Shown here one piece after another: positions 1 to 5,126 of a stretch of 5,126 bases of DNA. Made by a program: the position numbers and the translations under genes. Positions within the stretch are counted from its first letter, which is position 1; each line of letters starts with the position of its first letter. Below the pieces are notes generated by a model that was given only the letters and a program-made list of their open reading frames with translations, was not told where the DNA came from and made no database searches. This DNA is from CAYMSF01 sp964542255 (lineage in GTDB: Bacteria; Verrucomicrobiota; Lentisphaeria; Victivallales; Victivallaceae): assembly GCA_964542255.1 (NCBI GenBank), contig CAZITV010000163.1, positions 1-5,126 on the forward strand, in the 5' to 3' direction.

Positions 1-2072
1 CTTTTTACTGTTTTTTGAATGGGTTGTTCCTGAATTTCCGGAATATCCAGGGTGATGTCTTTGCCGGCGGCTAGTGCCTCAATGCCTTTGGGTGTAACAT
101 TGATGCAGGGATATTCTGAATGTCCGCAGGCCGCGATATAACCAAATTGTTCCAATGACTTAATGTAAAGCAGAATATTGTTTTGACTGATGCCCTTGAG
201 TTCGCCAAAACGGTGATGCAGATTTAGTCCGGCATCAATGATTTCAACGCGTTTAGCGCCAGCCAGCAGCAGGCTGATTTTGCCTCTGCCGAATCTGCCG
301 TTAAGCTCTAAGATTGTCGCGATAATAGATTTGGCGATTTTGGATTCATCGGCGCTGACGCTGCGGCTGCCGCCATGCACCGTGACCTGGCAGCGGTCAC
401 AGTTCTCACATTTCCAATTATCTGAATTTTCACCAAAGTAGCTGATGAGAAATTTCTGCCGGCATTGGCGGTGATTGGTATATTTAATCACCTCTTCAAG
501 ACGGGCAAGTTCAAAATCGTGTTTCGCGCGCAGTGCGTCAAAATCTATCTCCAGCTTGGTTTTTTCCGGACACAGCAGTGTCGTGGTGCTGCCGGAAAAA
601 GGCGGTGTCCATTCTAAACATTCATCCTCAAGCGCACGGATTACCCGCTTAATTTGCTCTTCGTTCAGACCAGACACCTCGGCAAGCTGCTCGTAGGTAC
701 ATTCCATCGGAGTAACTAATTTGTCACCGAAATGTTTAATGCAGCGGTGAACAAACCGCGACCGCTGGGTGGATTCTGCCGCATGCTTTTGCTTTAAACT
801 GTTAATGTCGCCGGTAAAACGTATGGCGCCGCAGTTATTAGAACTGAACCCGCGTTCGATGTATCCGTTTTTAATCAGTATCCGCATGGCGCTGCTGAGC
901 TGGTTCTCGGATTTTGCATCCGGAACAGTTTTCGCCAAAGTTGACAGTTTTACCTCAATAGTTTCGCTTTTTTCGTGTTTGGCGATGCGCCGCAGTTCGG
1001 CATAAAGCGCTTCCAGCATTTCCCGCGGCGGATTATTTAAATCAATCAAAAATTCCTGAATAAAACGGTCTTGATAGGAAAACAGCAGCGTACATTCTGC
1101 CGGCTCGCCATCGCGGCCTGCACGCCCCGCTTCCTGGTAGTAGGCTTCGAGCGAACCCGTAACATTATAATGAATGACTCGGCGCACATCCGCCCGGTCA
1201 ATGCCCATTCCAAAAGCGTTGGTAGCGACTAAAATCGGGGCGGGGTCGTTCATAAAGTGGTCTTGCGCCGCGGTCCGGTTATCATCAGTCATTCCTGCAT
1301 GATAGGCAATACAGCCGAACTTCGCCATGTCTGCGGTAATCTGCCCTACCGCCTTGCGCGTTGAGGCATAGATGATGGTCGGAGCCGGAACCTTTAACAG
1401 TTTATGCAGTGCACTATTTTTGGCCTCGGCATTGGCGCATTCAATCACTTTGAACGATAAATTGGGACGTTTGAATCCGGCAACATGAAATTCCATGTCC
1501 GGACACTTAAGTTGAGTTTTTATATCTTCACGAACCAGTTTGGTTGCCGTTGCGGTAAATCCGCAGACTTGTTTGATGTTGTAATCTTTAATCACATTGC
1601 CAAGCTGTGCGTACGATGGGCGGAAATCGTGACCCCACTGGCTGATGCAGTGTGCCTCATCCACCACCATCATCTCAGGCGGACAGTGCGACAGCAGTTG
1701 TTGAAATGAACTCATATAAAAACGTTCCGGCGCAACATAGAGTAATTTAATTTTGCCAACCGCGGCATCATGCATGATGCTGACCTGTTCCGTGGTGGAG
1801 ACGGTGCTGTTGATGAATGCTGCCGGCAAGCCTCGTGCCAAGAGTGCGTCCACCTGGTCTTTCATCAGCGAAATTAGCGGTGACACCACCAGTCCGTAGC
1901 CGGGGTTCATCATAATAGGAAGCTGGTAACATAGCGACTTGCCGGCACCGGTCGGCATAATTACACATAGATTGCCGCCATTGAGGATATCCAAAATAAT
2001 CTCCTCCTGATTGTCCAGAAAACCATCAAAACCAAAATATTGTTTTAGCGCCGTTAGTGTTGTCTGCCGCAT
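1..2072 (-). CDS. recQ: RecQ-family ATP-dependent 3'-5' DNA helicase, 3' end beyond the window
   Basis: The frame is open for 690 codons from ATG at 2072-2070 to the left edge without a stop, so the C-terminus is missing. Visible helicase motifs: Walker A PTGAGKS (residues 40-46), SPLISLMKDQ (64-73), VVDEAH (136-141) followed by the RecQ-specific aromatic-rich loop CISQWGHDFRPSY (142-154), GFTATAT (171-177), IIYASTR (233-239), ATNAFGMGID (283-292) and YYQEAGRAGRDG (311-322). A zinc site is formed by C537, C555, C558 and C561, after an insert of about 190 residues (335-525) that contains two winged-helix-like stretches. Residues 575-665 resemble the RQC winged helix; an HRDC domain is not seen before the edge. 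Motif 0 reads FLDNQ rather than the common FRxxQ, but Q22 is kept. The start is supported by AGGAG at 2081-2077. Known family role: ATP-driven unwinding of DNA in recombination and stalled-fork repair in the cytoplasm. The family is certain; orthology to E. coli RecQ is less so because of the insert. Confidence 0.95.
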   Translation of the reverse strand, partial: MRQTTLTALKQYFGFDGFLDNQEEIILDILNGGNLCVIMPTGAGKSLCYQLPIMMNPGYGLVVSPLISLMKDQVDALLARGLPAAFINSTVSTTEQVSIMHDAAVGKIKLLYVAPERFYMSSFQQLLSHCPPEMMVVDEAHCISQWGHDFRPSYAQLGNVIKDYNIKQVCGFTATATKLVREDIKTQLKCPDMEFHVAGFKRPNLSFKVIECANAEAKNSALHKLLKVPAPTIIYASTRKAVGQITADMAKFGCIAYHAGMTDDNRTAAQDHFMNDPAPILVATNAFGMGIDRADVRRVIHYNVTGSLEAYYQEAGRAGRDGEPAECTLLFSYQDRFIQEFLIDLNNPPREMLEALYAELRRIAKHEKSETIEVKLSTLAKTVPDAKSENQLSSAMRILIKNGYIERGFSSNNCGAIRFTGDINSLKQKHAAESTQRSRFVHRCIKHFGDKLVTPMECTYEQLAEVSGLNEEQIKRVIRALEDECLEWTPPFSGSTTTLLCPEKTKLEIDFDALRAKHDFELARLEEVIKYTNHRQCRQKFLISYFGENSDNWKCENCDRCQVTVHGGSRSVSADESKIAKSIIATILELNGRFGRGKISLLLAGAKRVEIIDAGLNLHHRFGELKGISQNNILLYIKSLEQFGYIAACGHSEYPCINVTPKGIEALAAGKDITLDIPEIQEQPIQKTVK

Positions 2073-2187
2073 AGCTCTCCTGCGATTTTCAAAATTGCTT
2101 AGGAAGTGGAACAAAATACTCTATTGAATTGCTGTCGAATATCATTCAAGAGAATGCTGCAAACCCATAGGTTATTTTGTGCTAGTT

Positions 2188-2202
2188 CATTAATTATTAA
2201 TG
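2188..2202. promoter_or_regulatory. 15-bp perfect palindrome upstream of recQ
   Basis: CATTAAT-T-ATTAATG has 7-bp arms around one central base, about 115 bp upstream of the recQ start codon. It lies just downstream of the weak promoter candidate at 2213-2243, where a repressor site could act. A second, weaker inverted pair (TTGAAT at 2124-2129 and ATTCAA at 2144-2149) lies closer to the gene. AT-rich palindromes arise easily by chance, so an operator role is only a suggestion. Confidence 0.3.
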
Positions 2203-2212
2203 GGATTAAAAT

Positions 2213-2243
2213 GTCATATCTATATTATTTTTCAATCTGTCAA
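2213..2243 (-). promoter_or_regulatory. weak candidate promoter for recQ
   Basis: Read on the minus strand there is a perfect TTGACA (2243-2238). The downstream -10 is poor: GATATG at a 17-nt spacing or TATGAC (4 of 6 matches to TATAAT) at 19 nt. If used, the recQ transcript would have a leader of roughly 135 nt containing the palindrome at 2188-2202. It is offered because no better promoter is seen between the two minus-strand genes. Confidence 0.25.
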
Positions 2244-2279
2244 ACTTTAAAAAGGGTAGTTTTCATTTTAAACGGGGCA

Positions 2280-2359
2280 ATAGACGAGAACAATTAGGAT
2301 TCTGATTACAAACTGCCGCGATTTGGGCAAAAATCAGCGTCAAAGTTCTAATCGTCTAT
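2280..2359. other. 80-nt imperfect stem-loop between lpxL-like gene and recQ
   Basis: Outer arms ATAGACGA (2280-2287) and TCGTCTAT (2352-2359) pair perfectly. The next four bases, GAAC (2288-2291), pair with GTTC (2345-2348), leaving a 3-nt bulge. Inside lies a second hairpin: CGCGATTT (2317-2324) against AAATC-A-GCG (2331-2339), loop 2325-2330. It begins about 20 nt past the stop codon of the minus-strand acyltransferase gene, where a transcription end or 3' processing structure would sit. No U-run follows on the minus strand, so a classic intrinsic terminator is not supported. A small interspersed repeat is the other possibility. Confidence 0.4.
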
Positions 2360-2377
2360 CAAGGTTTACGAATGGTT

Positions 2378-3454
2378 TCAAGCGTGTGTCCCGGGAAAAA
2401 TGTGTGCCGGCTTATGAACAATTGCTTTAATTGGCACGCCGAAACCTTTTTTCTGCGAACCGCTTTGTGGTCTGGGACAGTTTTTATTGTAGAAACGTTC
2501 CGTAGTAACTTCGGCATAATAAGGATATTGTTTTATCAGTTCCGGAGTTGCATCAATGGGAATATTTTGAAAGCGTTTGTAAAACCAGAGATACTGTTCA
2601 GGATTTTGACGAACAATGTTTTCGACAACTTTCATTATAGCCTGGGTCATTTCTAAATCATCAGAATAAGCTTCGGTTTCTTTCGGCAGCTTGGCAAAAT
2701 AACTCTTATAACGGTGACCATCACGCATACAACCGCTAACCACAATCACCGCATTTAACTTTTTGCCGAACATTGCAGGAACACGGCTGACCGGTACTGG
2801 CAGGCCGAGGAAGTTGATGAATACGCCGCCATCCCTTACCCTGGTGTTTTGGTCTGCCAGGGTTGCCAGCGCATAACCGTTTTTTATTGCTTTAATCATC
2901 TCTTTGACGGCGCCTTTGGCAGGGATAACCAGATTGCCGCCGGTGCTGCGGCTGTTGTTGATGAGCTTATCAATTTTAGGGTTCCGCACCTCTCTGGCGA
3001 TTACCGCAAACTTGTCGTTGACAAAAGTTCTAACCATTAATCCGGCCAATTCCCAATTACCGAAGTGCATGCAGACATAGATTAAGCCGCGCCCGGCATT
3101 GGATGCAGCTTCCCATTCCCGTGCAATTGCAGGATCAAAGTCAAGATATTGACGCACTTTATCCGGTCTGCCGCTGAACCAGAACAGTTCTGCTACCGAA
3201 AGCACTACATTGTAAACACTTTTACGGGCAATTGCCGCGATTTCCTCTTCCGGCTTTTCGGGAAAAAATATTCGGAGATTGGCTTTGGCGATATTACGCA
3301 CTGATGGCAGCAGATAAAGAAAAAAACCGCAGAACGATGAAATCTTAAAAAGAAATTCATGCGGCAGCCAGCGCACCAGCACATAAGCAAACAGTACCAG
3401 CCAATATTCAGCCGTGTACCGCAGCGCTTTTAATGGAGTCTCGCGTGTACTCAT
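2378..3454 (-). CDS. LpxL/HtrB-type lysophospholipid (lipid A) acyltransferase
   Basis: The 358-residue product belongs to the lipid A acyltransferase family (lauroyl/myristoyl transferases, Pfam Lip_A_acyltrans). The catalytic HX4E motif is H130-FGNW-E135, within YVCMHFGNWELAG. Other family signs are the DQN at 201-203, the following FINFLGLPVPVSR segment, and the C-terminal PEQYLWFYKRF (285-295). Hydrophobic stretches at about 14-30 and 36-52 suggest membrane attachment at the inner membrane's cytoplasmic face. Family role: transfer of an acyl chain from acyl-ACP to a lipid A precursor; the chain length and acceptor cannot be read from the sequence. The start is fixed by AGGAGG at 3464-3459, four bases before ATG. 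The last roughly 60 residues extend past the family core and end in a tail after an A6 run at 2452-2447 that looks unlike the rest. lpxL, lpxM and lpxP cannot be told apart, so no symbol is given. Confidence 0.9.
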   Translation of the reverse strand: MSTRETPLKALRYTAEYWLVLFAYVLVRWLPHEFLFKISSFCGFFLYLLPSVRNIAKANLRIFFPEKPEEEIAAIARKSVYNVVLSVAELFWFSGRPDKVRQYLDFDPAIAREWEAASNAGRGLIYVCMHFGNWELAGLMVRTFVNDKFAVIAREVRNPKIDKLINNSRSTGGNLVIPAKGAVKEMIKAIKNGYALATLADQNTRVRDGGVFINFLGLPVPVSRVPAMFGKKLNAVIVVSGCMRDGHRYKSYFAKLPKETEAYSDDLEMTQAIMKVVENIVRQNPEQYLWFYKRFQNIPIDATPELIKQYPYYAEVTTERFYNKNCPRPQSGSQKKGFGVPIKAIVHKPAHIFPGTHA

Positions 3455-3572
3455 ACCGCCTCCTGAACTTCAAATCTGTAAGCAGAAATTTGTAAAATTG
3501 TAGTTATGGCAAATGCTCTTTCTGAAAGCGGATTCTGGGGAGAGAACTTGAGTCTCTGTCTCGGGTATCTGC

Positions 3573-3621
3573 TTTACGGTTATTTCATCAATTAGCTCCG
3601 GATTGAGCTCATTACCGTAAA
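3573..3621. promoter_or_regulatory. two-tier stem-loop in the acyltransferase leader
   Basis: TTTACGGT (3573-3580) pairs perfectly with ACCGTAAA (3614-3621). Nested inside, AGCTC (3594-3598) pairs with GAGCT (3605-3609) across a 6-nt loop. It lies about 120-170 nt upstream of the minus-strand acyltransferase start codon and downstream of the promoter candidate at 3681-3709, so it would be part of the mRNA leader. It matches no riboswitch or leader class I know. The role could be RNA-level control, an operator, or none. Confidence 0.4.
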
Positions 3622-3680
3622 TTTATTTGCCAGATATTTCTGCGGTTATGTGTTGGCATATCATCCACCAGCATACCTTT

Positions 3681-3709
3681 AATATACTCTCACAATACAG
3701 TTTATGCAA
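3681..3709 (-). promoter_or_regulatory. candidate sigma-70-like promoter for the acyltransferase gene
   Basis: On the minus strand TTGCAT (3709-3704; 3 of 6 matches to TTGACA) is separated by exactly 17 nt from TATATT (3686-3681; 5 of 6 matches to TATAAT). Transcription would begin near 3674, giving a leader of about 220 nt that includes the stem-loop at 3573-3621. No strong promoter was seen nearer to the gene. The consensus is only borrowed from E. coli. Confidence 0.35.
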
Positions 3710-3753
3710 ATTAATCGCCGGTTTGTAATTTTTCTGGGTCTTCATCAAAATTA

Positions 3754-3776
3754 GCGGGTAAACCCGCCTTCGGCGG
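3754..3776. other. two overlapping, mutually exclusive GC-rich hairpins
   Basis: GCGGGT-AA-ACCCGC (3754-3767) and CCGCC-TTC-GGCGG (3764-3776) share four bases, so only one can form at a time. They abut the first repeat copy at 3781 and are much more GC-rich than the DNA around them. This is typical of small interspersed palindromic repeats, and I read them as the left border of the repeat block. They could also act as a terminator-like barrier, though no T-run follows on either strand. Confidence 0.4.
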
Positions 3777-3780
3777 ACAA

Positions 3781-3845
3781 GCCCTCCAGTAATACCGGTT
3801 TTTGTCTTATGACTCCAGGCTGTTCCCATTGGCTATTGGATATTC
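3781..3845. repeat. tandem repeat module P, copy 1 (cut by the gap)
   Basis: This 65-bp stretch, from GCCCTCCAGTAATACC to TATTGGATATTC, matches 3986-4050 at 58 of 65 positions by direct hand alignment without indels. It is non-coding: the frames through it are spurious and vary with the repeat. It ends in the TTGGATA-type microrepeat exactly where the N run begins. Confidence 0.85.
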
Positions 3846-3945
3846 NNNNNNNNNNNNNNNNNNNNNNNNNNNNNNNNNNNNNNNNNNNNNNNNNNNNNNN
3901 NNNNNNNNNNNNNNNNNNNNNNNNNNNNNNNNNNNNNNNNNNNNN
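3846..3945. other. assembly gap of 100 N
   Basis: The run of N is exactly 100 long, the conventional placeholder for a scaffold gap of unknown size. Both flanks end in TATTGGATATTC, so the assembly most likely broke inside the repeat array. The true content is probably more copies of the flanking modules, but other inserted DNA cannot be excluded. The real distance between the flanks is unknown. Confidence 0.97.
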
Positions 3946-3985
3946 TATTGGATATTCGAGCCTTAGCTTGATAGCTATGAGCACA
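3946..3985. repeat. tandem repeat module Q, copy 1
   Basis: The first 34 bases (TATTGGATATTCGAGCC to AGCTATG) match 4060-4093 at 32 positions. The module contains AGCTTGATAGCT, a short inverted repeat. It directly precedes module P copy 2, which gives the order P - gap - Q - P - Q and a spacing of 114 bp between Q copies. Confidence 0.8.
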
Positions 3986-4050
3986 GCCCTCCAGTAATAC
4001 CAGTTTCAGACTTATAGCTCCAGGCTGTTCCCATTGGATATTGGATATTC
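3986..4050. repeat. tandem repeat module P, copy 2
   Basis: This is the second copy of the 65-bp module at 3781-3845, differing at seven positions. The divergence shows that the copies are not a fresh duplication or an assembly echo. It runs into the TTGGATA microrepeat at its right end. Confidence 0.85.
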
Positions 4051-4070
4051 CGTGTTGGATATTGGATATT
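4034..4070. repeat. TTGGATATTGGATATT microrepeat
   Basis: The 16-mer TTGGATATTGGATATT occurs at 4034-4049 and again at 4055-4070, with a 21-bp period; each holds two TTGGATA units in a 7-bp step. Partial copies flank the gap at 3834-3845 and 3946-3957. On the minus strand it reads as a YPISN-type peptide, a common artefact in spurious gene calls. Confidence 0.85.
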
Positions 4071-4100
4071 TGAGCCTTAACTTGATAGCTATGGGGAGCC
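4060..4100. repeat. tandem repeat module Q, copy 2
   Basis: It matches 3946-3979 at 32 of 34 positions, then diverges. It overlaps the end of the microrepeat and is followed not by a third module P but by the hairpin cluster starting at 4101, so the array ends here. Confidence 0.75.
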
Positions 4101-4168
4101 GCCCTCTCAGAGCGAGGGCACTATACCGGAACACCCTCTTGCGGTGTATGATTTTACCGTTAGGTAAA
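4101..4168. other. cluster of three perfect hairpins
   Basis: Three inverted repeats follow one another: GCCCTC/GAGGGC (4101-4106 and 4114-4119, 7-nt loop), ACACC/GGTGT (4131-4135 and 4143-4147, 7-nt loop) and TTTACC/GGTAAA (4153-4158 and 4163-4168, 4-nt loop). No T-run follows any of them. A spacing this regular suggests a structured interspersed element or an RNA, possibly on the minus strand. No known RNA family is recognised. Confidence 0.45.
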
Positions 4169-4190
4169 TGAAATCCACCGCATTGGTTTT

Positions 4191-4330
4191 GTTTTCTTTC
4201 GTGATTTTTCGAGTGTTTCGTGGTTAAAAACGGTTTTATTTTTACTCTGCGAGCTGTGTCTGTGGTGCGAAAAATAGAATTCAGTTTAACCACGGAATGT
4301 TTACCCGCTCTCAGGCGTGGGATGGAATAC
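4191..4330. repeat. interspersed intergenic repeat with inverted arms
   Basis: CGTGGTTAAA (4219-4228) is the perfect reverse complement of TTTAACCACG (4285-4294); the match extends to 12 of 13 bases. The region around it (CTTTCGTGA...TTTCGTGGTTAAA, and on the minus strand ACCACAGACACAG) resembles the ACCACGAAACAC-type repeats widespread between genes in several environmental Gram-negative groups; that resemblance is from memory. A 106-codon minus-strand frame across 4012-4332 translates repeats and hairpins and is not a gene. Confidence 0.55.
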
Positions 4331-4413
4331 ACTGAAAAAATAGGACATAATTAATTTGCATTTCCAGTGAATACAAGACATACTTTCTGATGTGGCAGGC
4401 TGCATTTATTCTG

Positions 4414-4503
4414 TATTCGCAAATCACGAATATATATTATAATATGCTATAAATAAGTATATTATAGAATCAATTTGCGAATAATATAATATATTATTAT
4501 ATA
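4414..4503 (+). promoter_or_regulatory. AT-rich promoter/operator-like region of the winged-helix gene
   Basis: TATTCGCAAAT (4414-4424) and ATTTGCGAATA (4473-4483) form a perfect 11-bp inverted repeat with a 48-nt spacer. A third CGAATA box at 4427-4432 makes a local inverted pair with TATTCG at 4414-4419. Inside is a second perfect pair, TATAATAT (4438-4445) and ATATTATA (4459-4466), and to the right a 12-bp palindrome (4486-4497). Perfect TATAAT hexamers occur at 4438-4443 and 4485-4490. The latter would start transcription near 4497, leaving a leader of about 30 nt; TTGCGA (4475-4480) with TATATA (4498-4503) at 17 nt is an alternative. The right arm overlaps the -35/-10 zone, which fits a repressor site. 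Confidence 0.5.
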
Positions 4504-4527
4504 GGTACTAAAAAATAAGGATTTAAT

Positions 4528-5058
4528 ATGAAGCCGCAAGATATATTATTAATGATAAAAATTTTTCTAAAAGAACCGGGAAGTTGGACTATCTCCAGAA
4601 TGGCGCATGAACTCTATGTGAGCGGCTCTGAGGTTCATTCGGGCATCAAGCGCTTAAAGGCGTGCCGCCTGATAATGGTGCATCCTGAAACCAATCTGAT
4701 TATACCTTGTTTGGACAATATGAAGGAATTTTTAGTTCATGGTTTAAAATATATTTTTCCGGTAGAAATTGGGAAAGAGGTTAGAGGAATGGCAACTGCT
4801 CATTCTGCACTTCCCTTGTCAGAATTAATTGATTGCGCGCAAGATGATGTTCTCGTTTGGCCTTATGAATTTGGCAATATTCGGGGTAAATCCATCGTCC
4901 CGTTATTTCGCTCTGCGCCCAAAGCAGCAGAAAATGATATATGTTTTTACCGGATGCTTGTTGTTCTGGACGGAATCCGTATTGGCAGGAACAGGGAATA
5001 CAATCTGTCGGTTAAACTGCTATCAGAAATGTTAGAACGGCATAAGTTATACCAATGA
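4528..5058 (+). CDS. winged-helix-like protein of unknown function, 176 aa
   Basis: The ATG is preceded by AAGGA (4517-4521) at a 6-nt spacing and the frame ends at TGA 5056-5058. Residues 20-50 (WTISRMAHELYVSGSEVHSG onwards to RLIMV) read as a helix-turn-helix: recognition-type helix SGSEVHSGIKRL, then a short strand region, as in small winged-helix DNA-binding proteins. Beyond it are blocks that I recall as conserved in a widespread but uncharacterised family: EFLVHGLKYIFPVE (67-80), RGMATAHS (86-93) and VWPYEFGNIRGKSIVPLF (110-127). No signal peptide or membrane segment is seen. From memory, relatives often sit just upstream of a nucleotidyltransferase-like (AbiEii-type) gene in toxin-antitoxin-like pairs; this is uncertain and the next gene is outside the window. 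The boxes at 4414-4483 could be its own binding sites. It is a real gene; its function is open. Confidence 0.85.
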   Translation: MKPQDILLMIKIFLKEPGSWTISRMAHELYVSGSEVHSGIKRLKACRLIMVHPETNLIIPCLDNMKEFLVHGLKYIFPVEIGKEVRGMATAHSALPLSELIDCAQDDVLVWPYEFGNIRGKSIVPLFRSAPKAAENDICFYRMLVVLDGIRIGRNREYNLSVKLLSEMLERHKLYQ

Positions 5059-5126
5059 GCTGGACAAATTAGTTTTGCCATCTATGAGCTCGATGCCCTG
5101 TGGTAAAACGGCTGTGGTTTTCTTCA

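Noticed and set aside
238..1968. Several open frames of 60-80 codons opposite or out of frame within recQ
   Set aside because: They lie inside a gene with every RecQ motif in frame; they are shadows with no ribosome-binding site or recognisable product.
2106..2297. 63-codon plus-strand frame between the two minus-strand genes
   Set aside because: AT-rich, low-complexity translation, no convincing Shine-Dalgarno sequence, and it crosses the palindrome and stem-loop arms.
3612..3674. Possible 20-residue leader peptide (MLVDDMPTHNRR...) starting at the predicted transcript start
   Set aside because: AAAGG is only one base from the ATG and the promoter position is itself uncertain; chance is the simpler reading.
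3623..3829. 68-codon minus-strand frame beginning in repeat module P
   Set aside because: Its first third is translated repeat and hairpin sequence, and nothing in the rest resembles a known protein.
3754..4110. CRISPR array
   Set aside because: The repeats are 40-65 bp modules with a 7-bp microrepeat, directly adjoining and degenerate, without uniform unique spacers or cas genes.
4012..4332. 106-codon minus-strand frame ending in YPISN-type peptides
   Set aside because: It is the translation of interspersed repeats, hairpins and the TTGGATA microrepeat; such products are common false gene calls.
5047..5126. Minus-strand frame entering from the right edge and ending at 5047 (KKTTAVLPQGIELIDGKTNL...), and a plus-strand frame open from 5084
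   Set aside because: Too short to judge. The minus frame reads somewhat protein-like but would overlap the end of the winged-helix gene. The plus frame has no ribosome-binding site, and an overlapping ATGA start at 5055 gives only five codons.

Overview
The window looks like a piece of a draft or metagenome-assembled genome of a Gram-negative bacterium. It carries a lipid A-type acyltransferase (so an outer membrane with lipopolysaccharide is likely) and an assembly gap of exactly 100 N. The RecQ architecture, with a long insert between the helicase core and the zinc site, and the intergenic repeats of the 'ACCACGAAACAC' and 'TTGGATATTGGATATT' kinds, recall PVC-group bacteria (Lentisphaerota/Kiritimatiellota), Bacteroidota or sulfate-reducing Deltaproteobacteria. 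This placement is inference; no marker gene in the window decides it.

Layout. 1-2072 (minus) is the 5' 690 codons of a recQ-family DNA helicase gene running off the left edge. 2073-2377 is intergenic and holds an imperfect 80-nt stem-loop, a weak promoter candidate and a 15-bp palindrome. 2378-3454 (minus) is a complete LpxL/HtrB-type acyltransferase gene. 3455-4527 is a long non-coding stretch: a probable long leader of the acyltransferase gene with a two-tier stem-loop, GC-rich hairpins, a degenerate tandem repeat interrupted by the N gap, a cluster of hairpins, an interspersed repeat with inverted arms, and an AT-rich promoter/operator-like region. 4528-5058 (plus) is a 176-residue winged-helix-like protein of unknown function. 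5059-5126 contains no gene I can support.

The acyltransferase and recQ genes point the same way but are separated by 305 bp with possible signals of their own, so I do not call them an operon. The winged-helix gene is divergent from them and sits behind the repeat block. The most interesting part is this gene and its upstream DNA: three CGAATA/TATTCG boxes, two of them within a perfect 11-bp inverted repeat, surround perfect TATAAT hexamers. This suggests a regulated, possibly self-regulated, accessory gene at the start of an operon that continues beyond the window. No CRISPR array, tRNA, rRNA, transposase or complete mobile element was seen.
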